Positions 19,901-29,483 of a stretch of DNA of 64,000 bases are shown one piece after another. Numbering within the stretch: position 1 is the stretch's first letter; every line of letters begins with the position of its first letter. The notes under the pieces are model-generated. The model worked only from the letters and a program-made list of their open reading frames with translations. It had not been told where the DNA came from and searched no databases. The DNA lies in the NCBI GenBank assembly GCA_003194525.1, contig NBIV01000096.1, positions 124,001-188,000 of the forward strand, in the 5' to 3' direction. Position numbers and translations under genes: made by a program. This stretch comes from Gracilariopsis chorda (Eukaryota; Rhodophyta; Florideophyceae; Gracilariales; Gracilariaceae).

Positions 19901-22523
19901 CGCCATGGCGGTTGATTGCTACGCTACGGTGCGGTTTTGCACGCAATGCGCGAAGAACCGGGTCAAGCTCCGGAAGCACTCCAAACGGATGAAGCTATTC
20001 CCCGCCAGGGCGCCGCTCGAGTTTGTCGCAATTGACATTCTCGGACCATTGCTCTCTACCAGGAGAGGCAACAAGTTCCTACTCGTTATTACGGACAGGT
20101 TCTCGAAATTAGTTCGGACAGTCCCTCTAAAGAGGATTACCGCCTACACAGTCGCTCACGCCTTTGTGCGGCATTGGGTGTTTGCCTACGGACCTCCTTT
20201 GGAGCTACTTTCCGACAACGGGAAACAGTTCGCATCGCGATTTTTCCAGGACGTCTGTCGGATACTGGACGTGAAGAATCTCTTCACGACCACGTATCAT
20301 CCCCAGTCTAATGGGCAGGTCGAGCGTTTCAACCGGACAATGCTCGCAGCTCTCCGTGCTTACACGGCTGACCACCCCAAGACTTGGGATATCTACACGG
20401 ATGCCGTGACCTTTGCGTACAATGCGCAGGTACACCGGACTACCGGAATATCCCCTTTCGAGTTGGTCCTTTCACGGACACCCCCGCCAATGGCGTTGGA
20501 ATCCCAACCTACGTTGGACGCGTTCCCTTCTGTGAAGGATTACCGCCAGAAGTGGAAAGCATGGCTGACCAAGCTGGTACCCGCAGCGCGGAAGGCGATG
20601 GACCACGCCCAAGCAGTCTACAAACGGAATTTCGATGCTCGCTTGCGAGGAGGCAAACCGGAACAGATCAACTCCGGGGACTTCGTATTCGTCCGCAAGG
20701 AGTACTACAACCCTGAAAGGGAGAAGCACCATAAGCTCTCGCCTGTGGCGGATGGTCCTTTCAAGGTTATCTCCGTCACGACGGACACAGTGGTTGTGGA
20801 AATGGGTGACGCGCATGAGCGGTTATCTCGCGATCGCATCGTGCTAGCTCCGCCACCCTCGACTGAGGCTGCACCAGCTACGCTGGACCCTACGCTGGAA
20901 TATGGCTCTGCATCCGATACATCGGTGGTGAGACGGCCTACCGTGCTACCACACCCCTCCCGGGGACTCTCAGACCTACCGACCCTGTCGGACTCACCGG
21001 CTCAGCCGGGTAATTCGGGCCTCTCTGTGCCCGCCCCTATGGCGCGAATCTACACCCGCCAGGCGGGGCATGTTATCCCTTATCCCGCCGCTCCGTCTCA
21101 GGAGGGGGAGGAGAACACTCGTTTTCGAGGAATGAGATCGCCGTCGCAACGGAAAACACGCCGTACCATACGGACAACTGACCGTGGAGCACGGAGTATC
21201 TCACGCGACACTAATCCCCCGTCCTCGGGCAGCGCTGTGCAACAGGAACCAGACGCGCAGGTCCCGCAAAGGCGGCAAATACACCGTGTTACACGGGAAG
21301 CTGAAACGCAGCTACCGCACACCCCTGTCAGGGAAGGATCCCCGATACGGGAGTACGGCGACAATCGCCCTCAATCCCCTGAGCAGGGAGATGCCTCAAA
21401 GCCGCCATTGGCGGAAGTCCCCGCGGAAGCGGTTCAATCAGGTCGCTCAGACCCGCGCCCCGCGGAGAAGAGGCGCCCAGATACACCAGCGCCGCTGGGA
21501 AATAACCACACCCCTATCGGGGAAAAGGGTAGCCAAGCCACATCCAAAGCTTCAGGCCCTGGCGCGCAGCGCTCGGAAACGCTCCCCGTCGCAGACGGAA
21601 TCGAAGCCCCCGTTCCGGGGAATAATTTGCGCCAACCACCGCAACGCTGCGGCGAAGAACCGAGGAACTCGGGAAAAACGCGCGCCATCGCACGCTCGAA
21701 ACCGGTCGTACCGGACGCTGCTCCTCCTCATGGAGACGGTACACCGCACTTAGCGGCCAGGCCCCGGAAAAGGGTGTCATCGGCACCTGCCCGGCACCCC
21801 CCAAAGGGGAATTTTGACCAAAATACCGGTGTACCGGAGTTAGCCTTAGGCAACCCCCCAGTAGCCGGGGACACCACGGCGCCGCCGGAACGTACGGTGC
21901 AGAGCGCTCGTGCGCCTGGCAGGGAGGCGGTTTGCCATCCAACCACCGTGTCGCACGGGACCCCCCAGGGGATCGTGGAAACGCCGATTCCGCAGGAGCG
22001 GTCATCTTCCCGCAAACTCGCGGTTCGTGAGTTCAACCGCGAATGCGGAGTTCAAGTCCCCCGCCGGTTGGCGGTTCGCCTGGCCTACCGTGAAGACGGG
22101 AACAACGACACCCCAATGGGGAATGACTTGCCGGGGAAAACCGTGACACCACATACCCTCTTGAGGGATATTTTCCCGCATGAGCAGCGGCCACTAGGAC
22201 AGCGCACGGCAACGTCGGAGTTATCGCCGAACACCCTGCTAAGGGACATTATACCGCACCGCGGACAACCCTCGCAAGGGAGTACAACCACCACCCGGCA
22301 CGGCCGGCAGGTCTACGAACGAGAGTTCGTAGTAGACCGACTTGTCGGACACACCTGGGACCAGGATGGTATTCTACAATACCGCGTCCGCTGGTACGGG
22401 TACGACCCCAGTGGGGATACGTGGGAGCCAATTGAACACCTCCCACGGTCGCAGATCGTGCGATACCACCGTCAAACGGGAACTGCAGCCCCAGCCACGC
22501 TGGTTAATGCCCAAGTTGGGTAA
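16932..22523 (+). CDS. pol: Gypsy Pol polyprotein with C-terminal chromodomain
   Basis: An uninterrupted 1,863-codon frame. Protease active site VLDTGAGPNF near residue 87; reverse transcriptase with FCVDYRRLNA, FKRMPFGLTNAPATFQR and catalytic VYLDDIIIFS near residue 574; RNase H with SVDTDSSDYQVGCAL near 722 and YTDHSSLRWL; integrase zinc finger LSHYPKLGGHSGG...CTQCAKNR (about 962-1000) and catalytic residues in FVAIDILGP, LLSDNGKQF and SNGQVERFNR. A proline- and arginine-rich linker of about 480 residues follows, then a chromodomain (YEREFVVDRLVGHTW...YRVRWYGYD...TWEPIEHL, about 1793-1846), which in chromoviruses targets integration to marked chromatin. The listed start is TTG; the frame lies at -1 to gag, so frameshift expression at the gag end is likely. 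Reads as functional. Confidence 0.95.
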   Translation: MGEASSKTRLLAPEASSPRSPVKVLSRKDTADADSAHLGVLRRPWIRSKNPRIPGRVLVLAKRNYKVYADLGLDPQFMVRFLTVLDTGAGPNFVVESLLPPLVRSRIRSDAVPDISDANNNPLQTVGTVDLVVRLGTSVVKLDFIVCRSLAAPVILGCDYCDRFVDAIRPRLRRVELDDGSSVPIVRRPLKRSSRKQVPLPAAQEPPPASRESTKLRVAASVSIPAESQVWVQVNSRQHGLRVIQPLASLYEKSQLALANGIVSISPDVPFRILVANLGKHPQYLVKHQVIGSVTPHPMGMLPTKMTAADVLGVTTSSEEFTPPSEDVKSKEGEETATSASNIPSNSELRTTPVPQDNAPSSNDRIDPEKALEALDFSHVPESHRNKLRTMLREFTTMWDGSLGEIDATEHRIDLIPGARPVAQPPYRAGPKAREEEQSQVDKMLRAGVIEPAQSPWASPVVLALKADGTWRFCVDYRRLNAVTVRDTYPIPRMDECIDSLGDATVFTALDANWEYWQVPVRQEDRDKTAFTCHAGTYRFKRMPFGLTNAPATFQRAVDILLNRFKWRSCLVYLDDIIIFSNSLDDHLTHVRDVLTVLRDAGITLKLRKCEFFTDTVKYLGHIIRPGRLAIEKARVKSLVEAKEPRTQTELRSFLGLVNVYRRFIPNFSDTAAPLNALLRKGNPPKLGTFTPEQSEAFNSLKEAVTSAPILHLPKLGLPYSVDTDSSDYQVGCALFQTTPEGERHPIGYWSRSLNVHERNYSVSEKECLAVVWAMTTLRPYLMGIHFTVYTDHSSLRWLMNISDPSGRLMRWRLRLAEYDFQVIYKKGAQNTQADALSRLPTSGEALPTEDDEVPCFMAMDPDDPECAVEAEPENWDEDADFDYLLASRDDSEKPIPGNYVPVVTEEMIREQFGDPFCTRIRARLNGGENLPFGVNDIGYLVRTVEATPQVVVPHTLQKRILHLSHYPKLGGHSGGRKLYLTLRRDFYWPAMAVDCYATVRFCTQCAKNRVKLRKHSKRMKLFPARAPLEFVAIDILGPLLSTRRGNKFLLVITDRFSKLVRTVPLKRITAYTVAHAFVRHWVFAYGPPLELLSDNGKQFASRFFQDVCRILDVKNLFTTTYHPQSNGQVERFNRTMLAALRAYTADHPKTWDIYTDAVTFAYNAQVHRTTGISPFELVLSRTPPPMALESQPTLDAFPSVKDYRQKWKAWLTKLVPAARKAMDHAQAVYKRNFDARLRGGKPEQINSGDFVFVRKEYYNPEREKHHKLSPVADGPFKVISVTTDTVVVEMGDAHERLSRDRIVLAPPPSTEAAPATLDPTLEYGSASDTSVVRRPTVLPHPSRGLSDLPTLSDSPAQPGNSGLSVPAPMARIYTRQAGHVIPYPAAPSQEGEENTRFRGMRSPSQRKTRRTIRTTDRGARSISRDTNPPSSGSAVQQEPDAQVPQRRQIHRVTREAETQLPHTPVREGSPIREYGDNRPQSPEQGDASKPPLAEVPAEAVQSGRSDPRPAEKRRPDTPAPLGNNHTPIGEKGSQATSKASGPGAQRSETLPVADGIEAPVPGNNLRQPPQRCGEEPRNSGKTRAIARSKPVVPDAAPPHGDGTPHLAARPRKRVSSAPARHPPKGNFDQNTGVPELALGNPPVAGDTTAPPERTVQSARAPGREAVCHPTTVSHGTPQGIVETPIPQERSSSRKLAVREFNRECGVQVPRRLAVRLAYREDGNNDTPMGNDLPGKTVTPHTLLRDIFPHEQRPLGQRTATSELSPNTLLRDIIPHRGQPSQGSTTTTRHGRQVYEREFVVDRLVGHTWDQDGILQYRVRWYGYDPSGDTWEPIEHLPRSQIVRYHRQTGTAAPATLVNAQVG

Positions 22524-22997
22524 CGTTGCCGCGCGAGCGGAGGGCAATGAGAAAGGATAGCAAGGGAAAGTCCGTCTAAGACGGGGAATGCTAATTGGAA
22601 ATCACCGTTCTAAACGGGAAAGTTTATTCAGGGGAGCAGCTAGCTCCTCACGATACTACACTACACTAACTGGCATAGCCAGGGAAAGAATACCAGGAAA
22701 ACTGGACAAAAGGAGCTCACTCTTCGCCGTTGCCCGGGGCGTAACCCCCAGCAAGGCGGTAGGCCAACGCGTCCGCCATGGTGGTGTATCGCCCGAGAAG
22801 TCTCGGAGGTTGGCTGTGGTTGTTGATGTTGTTGTCGTCGTTCATTTCTCCCTTGTCGAGGGTGGCTGTTGTTGTCGTTTGTGCACTTGAGGACTCTGGT
22901 GCAGAGGAATTTACCGGAGAACCGGAGACAAAGCACTTGCTTTTATCACCCATTTTCGTCTGGGAATCCTCCGCGTCCGCGGTCGTTTTCCCGTCTT
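22524..22997 (+). other. Gypsy 3' untranslated stretch
   Basis: About 470 bp between the pol stop and the polypurine tract, without a convincing gene. On the minus strand a Thr/Asn-rich frame exists but has no recognisable motif. Confidence 0.6.
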
Positions 22998-23010
22998 AGG
23001 GGGGGGGATA
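22998..23010 (+). promoter_or_regulatory. Polypurine tract
   Basis: A run of nine G followed by ATA directly before the 3' LTR (AGGGGGGGGGATA); the expected plus-strand primer of an LTR retrotransposon. Confidence 0.85.
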
Positions 23011-23816
23011 TGAAGTGCAACGCCCTCAGGGAGGGATTCTTGGTACTTGATTGTTTTCCCGATATTATCGGTTGTGTAGTGTGTATATGAACTACGCCCC
23101 ACTACGGTGGGTATGGACACGTGGGACACGGTTTTGGGTCAATTGGCGGTTGGCCACAGTAGTGGATGTTGCCACGGAATGTGGAGTATTTTAGTTAATT
23201 TTATTTATTATTTTCACACCCATTTCTGGGAAGCTAGTACTTAGTGCGACGGCACACTGCCGTCGCACCAGTAAACCTTCCCCAACAAGGGACCCCAACC
23301 TGGGGAATTGGCTCTGAGCTTTACCGCCTCCGCGTGTTCTCAACTCCTCCTTGGAGGGAAGCACCGTAGTGTACGGAAGTTCACCCCCTTGCACATCTAA
23401 AGGAGACCCATCATTGGGAGTACTAATTGTTCCAATCATATTGGTGTTTCGCCCTGTATAGGGAGTCCTGTCCACCGGCATTGCCGTATCTACTCGTCGC
23501 TCTCGCGACCCACTCGTCCTTCCTCTTTCCCCTTTTTAGGGTAGCACCTCCCGCTATCCGCGGCCCTCGTGTGCGCATCCGCTCACACACCCCCACTTAC
23601 GTGGAAACATACCTCTACTGAGGATCACACCCCGCTCACGCGGATACCGATTCTTCGCCTTCACCTCCCTGCGCGAGTCGCGACAGGTGTCCCTGGTCTT
23701 ACAAACCGGCTTCGCCGTGACACCTCTGGGAGGGCTCTACCCAACTGGGTTCACCTCGTGAGAGGAAGATCCCGGACGTCTTTCGGTGTTTTTCCCCTTT
23801 GGGGCATTGCACCACA
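23011..23816 (+). repeat. 3' LTR of Gypsy element
   Basis: Aligns end to end with the 5' LTR. Differences seen: GGCGC to GGCAC in the 10-bp stem loop region, one C fewer in a C run near 23385, and TTTCTAGG to TTTTTAGG near 23535. Confidence 0.97.
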
Positions 23817-25076
23817 CCTTCAATTTCAAAGCCAGTCACAACGGTATTTAGCCGCTGAAGAGTAGCGCTAGCCTCAAAAAACTCGTAATGTAAGACGGCG
23901 TTTGATGCTACTAGACTTACGGCTAACACACTGTTCGTAGATACCAATGCAACCACCGCGCTTAAAACGCCACTTTTGTAGAAAACTGCTGAAGCCAGCT
24001 ATCCCATCATGCAGGATAGGATTTTGATCCCAATCAATCGAAATATTCTGGCCAGACAGCCAAGAAAAAGTGTGGTTTTCAATGAATTGCTTAATGCTGC
24101 AATCAGTATTTTGCTAAAGGTTCTTTCACGCATATGCAGCAGCAATGTGTACTTGGTATTGAAATACGTACCCGTAAACAACTATATTAATCCAAGTTGA
24201 CAGAGGTAACTAAACGCGCCAACGCTAGCGCCGCCGACTAAGAACGCAATGCAAGTGGTCTCAAACTTGGAACCCAACGTTTTCTGGGGGAGATGTAACC
24301 AAGCAACCAGAAACATGACGATATTCAATGGGACTAACAGTGCGAATAGTAAACCTCCAAAATTCGAGAAACGCTCGTGTTCGCCACCTACAACGATCCA
24401 ATGCGTTAAACGGGGTACATTGAAGAGTTCCATATGCTGAGTTAATGTAAGCGACACCTCCCTCAATAAGAAAAATATGCAAAAGGCTCTGAATAAAGCA
24501 TTGAACGAATGTTTGGAGAGCAAAATGAAACTGAGAGTTCTTCAAATCTGGAACGGCATACTGCAGCAGAGGACTGCAAACACCATACATTATGGTAAAC
24601 GTGACCATAAAAATTACAGAAGAAGCAAGAAGTCGCGTTATACTGGACATGTTCCAGAATGCAAAGTTTTGCGTCAAGTTTTCCACATGTTCTACATATC
24701 TAGCAATATAAGCCCTATCCTTCAGTATACCGTCAACCACGCCCGGCACCAGAAGCCTACGACGGACTTCAAGCGCTTTTATCGCTGTACAAACGTCATG
24801 AAGCTCTTGTTTAAGTTCTTCAGTTGTATTCTGCATTTCTCTCACTTCAAATGCATTACTGGTTGTTTGAAGTTTTACCTGTAGCACGTTATTTATCGAC
24901 ACCACCGTGCGTTGCGGAAGTATATCAATTGTAGTAGTACATTGGCTGGTAGAACCTGCACATATAGGGATACGTGTTTCGTACGACTGCATACAACGTA
25001 GAGCGGAGTACTTGAGACGCGCCAGATTTTTTGCAAAGACCGCTGGGAACAACGTCCCCGCCCCTTCGATGCCCAT
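23817..25076 (-). pseudogene. Multi-pass membrane protein A, broken, Gypsy in last codon
   Basis: Read on the minus strand from about 25076. The N-terminal 150 residues are soluble with a coiled stretch (TTEELKQELHDVCTAIKALE), then several hydrophobic segments follow (LLASSVIFMVTFTIMYGVC; LLFALLVPLNIVMFLVAWL; CIAFLVGGASVGAFSYL). Similarity to the divergent neighbour at 25788-26914 is clear over the whole length, for example HFALQTFVQCFIQSLLHI against HFARKALLHCFTQSVLNI. Comparison shows a frameshift near 24400 and a TAG at 23999-24001. The last codons GAA GGG TAG are split by the Gypsy insertion; the original stop is at 13819-13821, and the present frame runs into LTR sequence. I do not recognise the family; function unknown. 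Confidence 0.7.
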
Positions 25077-25787
25077 TGTTGGGATACAATTTTAAAATGC
25101 CAAAGTTCGATTTTGTTTGCCTGTTTAGATGCAAAATTGAATGTTTACTGCGATATATGAATGTAGGGATTCTGTACTCACCCCTTAAAACTAACTTGTT
25201 TCCCTCATCGTCCTAGGTCCTCTGTAACGCAAATCAAAACCCCACGTAAACGCCCTCCACCCTGTCCCTTAAAAACAATGAAATAGCCACAGTGCTCACA
25301 AAGCCTTCGTTTGAAACTCCCTGAAAGTAAAACCTCCCCATGAAATAACCCTTGTTCTCTGGTTTCTATATCGTACTTCTCAAGAAATGATTTGATATCC
25401 TTCTCCTGGAAATTAAAACCAGGTAACTGGTTTTCAAGAATATGAAACGTATGATCATCCCCGCGTATGAACCGCGTTTAACATATCCAGTTTTCTCGCT
25501 TAAACCAACTTTCATGAACACTCCTTATTCATTACTATAATATGGTGTGTTGCGTTTTGTAAACGGTTGTAATGTTCACGTACCGATGTTTTACGCTAAG
25601 AGCCCTACATATACTATTTTATGTCACTAAGCCTCATGCAGAAAAGTAACATTGGTATTCGAGTACACTTGCATCTCAAATGTTGTTTTTAAACACTATA
25701 AAACGAGAACAAAACCACACTCCCAACTTAACGGTATTAGATTGATTCTGTTCAAAACCCCTCACTCAATTCGGCTTTCTAAGCTTC
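25077..25787. promoter_or_regulatory. Shared upstream region of two divergent paralogues
   Basis: About 700 bp between two head-to-head membrane-protein paralogues. AT-rich, no gene. A bidirectional promoter is inferred from geometry only; it may be the axis of an old inverted duplication. Confidence 0.4.
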
Positions 25788-26914
25788 ATGAGATCTTACG
25801 ACTCTTGTGTACCAATTCACATCGGACCGCCAGTTCCCTGTAACACAACAGTTACCTCTTCAGAAGAGCATACCACTATCTCATTTGCGGATGTGCTGCA
25901 ACTCACTGTACCCAAGCAAGGTGGAAACTACCAAATAAGATGTATCCAGGACCCAAGTACAAACGTAATGACAGAGCTGCGAGAAATCTATATTGCTGCT
26001 ACTAATCTTCCCAGTCATGACGTCATACTGCAAAAGGCTCAACTAGCTGGCCTACTCTCCGATCGATATCATATTGCAATGTACATCCAAAACGTAATTA
26101 CCACACGTCATACTCCTAATGTGTGGAGCGTGTTCAGCCTTTCCAAATTTTTGTATTCATCTCTCGTCCTAGGACTTGCTCCCAATTGATGAAAGGTATC
26201 ATAGGCAGGATAGTTGGTTTTGTTTTGGGAGGTCCAAAGAATTCTCTCTATCACTTTGCCCGCAAGGCTTTGCTCCATTGTTTCACCCAGAGTGTCCTAA
26301 ACATTGTAGTCGGGGGGAGTGCAAAGCACTTTTTAACAACATTGTGCGGAAGCTTATGTAAAAGTCCTTTTAATCCCAGTATTGCATACTCATGGAGGAC
26401 TACAGCAATACTTCAATTTGGGGGTTCGTTATTAACCAGTCTGCTTCCTTTCAACATAGCCATATATGTGACCTATCTCCTCATCCCTTCTGGAAACACA
26501 CTACAATCCCATGTGACGAAGTAATGTATCGCTTACTCTCTAAGTGGGTCCCTGACGGGTGGCTTTACATACTTGCTGGATGTCTGGATTCTATCTAGAT
26601 TAACAACAACACATGCAAATACTACCTATACATTGCACTGTTATACACCAGCCAGATCCCTACGTCATGCCGCAGTGAACGCCGTAAAACGGTCTTTACG
26701 CAGTGCAATCTTCATAATCGCGCCGGCAAGTACATATCGGTTGATCGGCTTGAAAATGTTCTCCTGTACTCTAGCAGCCCTCATATCTAGTCTTTTCTCT
26801 TCGCGGCATGCAGGTGGTAGAGAAACTCCTATTCTACTCACGAATACAATATCCACTACGACCTCTACACTATCTCATGCTCTCAGGCTGTACGAGCAAA
26901 TGGAGCAAGGCTAA
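25788..26914 (+). pseudogene. Multi-pass membrane protein B, broken paralogue of A
   Basis: The ATG at 25788 opens MRSYDSCVPIHIGPPVPCN, aligning with MQSYETRIPICAGS of the minus-strand neighbour. One frame runs to about 26170, the next to a TAA at 26522-26524, then on in the same frame through LLDVWILSRL and IFIIAPASTYRLIGLKMFSC (paralogue: IFRLIGIKILSC) to the end EQMEQG at 26912. Hydrophobic segments suggest four or more membrane spans. One frameshift near 26165-26180 and one stop make it inactive as read; an intron at the frameshift is possible. Function unknown. Confidence 0.65.
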
Positions 26915-28419
26915 CACACTTAACCCTTTCCAATGTTCACATTCCCCTTCAAACCTGTAATGCCTGGACTTACGTCGACAAAGCTTGAAGTACAAAGTGC
27001 CCGTATCGTACATTACCAATCTAAAACCCCTAACAAACCGCAAACCCGTTAAATAAAACCCCAACCCTCGCGAAAACCACAAATCGCAGGATCCCAAAAC
27101 GTATACCCGTACTCTTATTCTGTACCATCATTTCGTGGCTCAGGCATTGACCCCTAACACAGGTGGAGGAAAATCCCTACTTCTACAAGCCTAAACTGTG
27201 TTAAGTTCGTTTCCCACAAAACAAACTTATTCATTCATTTTTACGTGACCCTTTTGCTTAAGATGAAACAAAACACGAACTTGTTTTCAAAACGGCGCAC
27301 ATTCATGTACAGACAGACCCAAACACTTTATGTTAATTCACGCAGTTCGTAAAGTAGAGTACGAGTCATCGCATGCCATTTGCCCGCCCAATACTGGCTT
27401 TTAAACCCCCAATATACTCACATCAGCAGTGATTTGTCCAAGCCACACGAAACCCCTGCGTGCTTGTTATGCTTATTACACGTCAATAAAAGAAGATTAT
27501 CTTTAATAATTTTTCAGTTCGTAGACTTCACAATTGAAATGAACGCTCATGACTGAAACCCACTTTGGTGCGTTTAACTCGTGCTACCTTACCGCCGTAT
27601 ACGCGCTAAAAGGCAATCCATGTTGCACAACGCCCCTAGAACTGGATTACTTTTGTTTTGAAGCGGGGTGCCGCTTCAACTTTGCATAAAAGGCCTTGGA
27701 ACTGACTCGCTCCGTACCCGTTCCCTCTCTCTTACAGCTTTGATTGCTTAGAGTAACTACTCGCTATTCTCCAAACGTTTCTATTACTACAAGAGAACCT
27801 TTTGTAGAGCCGAACAACGTTGCGTCGTGGTCTTTTTGACATATGAAGCACTTTCCTGAAAGCCCTGAAAACCCCTTACACTATCTCTAACCTAACCATA
27901 CATGTAATTTCTAAACGTATTACATAACATAAATTTTTTATCTTTGAATACATATGTTGCGATTTGCGGCTCTCATACCTTCATTTCTTACATAACCACA
28001 CTGCCTTTTTATACATGACTACATAACTTTGGTTGCTATGAATTTGTGTTCACATGTGCCTTATGTTACAAACGGTGAAAGTTTTGGGGGGAAACCCCGA
28101 TGTGTAACTATGAGGTTTTAAAAAACCTCTCATAAAACCCCTAGAAAAATCAATAAAGCATGCAGCCCCGTAAACCTGAGAGATGTGATTTACAAACCCC
28201 CTCCCAAAACCCCTAACATTCTAGTCACGGTTTCGGCTCGAATCCATATCCTACATATAATATAAAATGTTAGTATAGCAATTTCTGTCGTCAAACCTCT
28301 AAACAAACTTTAAGTAAGTAAAAACATACACCGACTCTTTTGTTAAAACCTTCACTTGTAATAAAAGATTCGTACTATCTACAATCCAAAAATTACAACA
28401 GCTATAACAACAAAACCAA
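26915..28419 (+). other. AT-rich spacer without gene
   Basis: About 1.5 kb of AT-rich DNA with scattered AAACCCCTAA-like strings (for example near 27025, 27860, 28135). No open frame with recognisable motifs, no RNA gene seen. Confidence 0.6.
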
Positions 28420-29336
28420 ATGGTTGGCCTTCTCAGATTCATGAAAACCGTTTTCCGAAGTTTTATACTGCAAAAGCGCATAAAACCGGCGGTAATTATT
28501 GGAAGGGGCAGAATTGGCTCTCTTTTCAATATCAAGACTGCGTTTACGGGCTGGCGTTGGATTCTCAATTTCTTTTTAAGCGAGATGTAGTGCTTGGCCT
28601 ACACGACTTTATCCCAGAGTCGAACACCGGTCCCACTTTTTGCTGTGTACGAACAGATGTTATCGCCACCAGAATTAACGTGTGCCCACAATCCAAACGT
28701 GAAGATCTCATCTTCATGCAAAACGGCCATATCGCACCTATTTTGGAAACAACTGGTGTGCTCTCTTCTTGCACCAGGGCTGTGCTTTATATTGGTGTTC
28801 CAGCCGTACAAGAGCTTCATAGCGACGGTGTTACCGATAAAGACCCTCAAGGACTCACGGTGGTCTGCGGAAAATGGGCTCAACAAGTTAAAAACCACCT
28901 CGCGTATCAAAATCTGTCCTGTAACATTGTGGACAGTGAAAATTTTGAAGAGGCGTACTACGAGAAGATCACCTGGCTCTCTACTTTCAACTTAATCGGA
29001 ATGTACTACGGCAGCCTACTCATGAGTGTGGTTGCGAATGACAAAGCCGACGAAGCCAAGAAAATGATGCACGAGCTTTTTGGGGTCGTCCAGCAGCGCA
29101 CTTCCATTTCTTTCGTCGTAGAAGACTCCATAGAAAGACTTCTATCGTACAGTCGGACGCTTTCCACCTTCTCAACCTCTTTTTCGGAGTATAAATCAAG
29201 GAATGCTTTCTTCTACGACCATTCCAAACGGGTTATGGCACGAGGTGAGAAAGATCCCTCACTAACGCACTCTTTTTACCTGCAAGCGTTTTTTCAACAA
29301 CATTTCAAGACGCCAATACCACCGGCAAACCTCTGA
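28420..29336 (+). pseudogene. NAD(P)-binding oxidoreductase-like protein, frameshifted
   Basis: The ATG at 28420 opens a 56-codon frame containing KPAVIIGRGRIGSLF (28483-28527), a Gly-X-Gly-X-X-Gly Rossmann fingerprint. The rest of the protein is in another frame, open to 29336: REDLIFMQNGHIAPILE, GLTVVCGKWAQQVKNHL, EKITWLSTFNLIGMYYGS and EYKSRNAFFYDHS. Motif order and length (about 300 residues) fit a family I know from plants and algae that resembles ketopantoate reductase or 6-phosphogluconate dehydrogenase in fold; its substrate is not known to me. The frame change near 28528-28545 is a mutation or a small intron. It is one of the few host-type genes in the window and supports an algal origin. 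Confidence 0.55.
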
Positions 29337-29483
29337 ATCTGTTGCAGAGTTTCCCACGCTCCTAAACTCATCACATTATCCGTTCTCATTTTTAAAAACG
29401 CAGTTCAACATAGAACAGCAGAATGCACAACTAAAACTTAAAACTATCATCTTACGCCAGTGTCTGTGTTCTCCACTAAGGCC

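Larger units (their letters stand above)
13827..23816 (+). mobile_element. Complete Ty3/Gypsy chromovirus-type LTR retrotransposon
   Basis: The 9,990-bp element has LTRs of 807 and 806 bp that differ at only about three positions, so it inserted recently. The 5-base duplication CCTTC flanks it (13822-13826 and 23817-23821), and the LTRs begin TG and end CA. Order: LTR, primer site, gag, pol with protease, reverse transcriptase, RNase H, integrase and a C-terminal chromodomain, polypurine tract, LTR. Base composition is clearly more GC-rich than its surroundings. The sequence, coding and non-coding, is packed with short hairpins. One frameshift in gag is the only lesion I see. It inserted in the final codon of a membrane gene. 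Confidence 0.97.
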
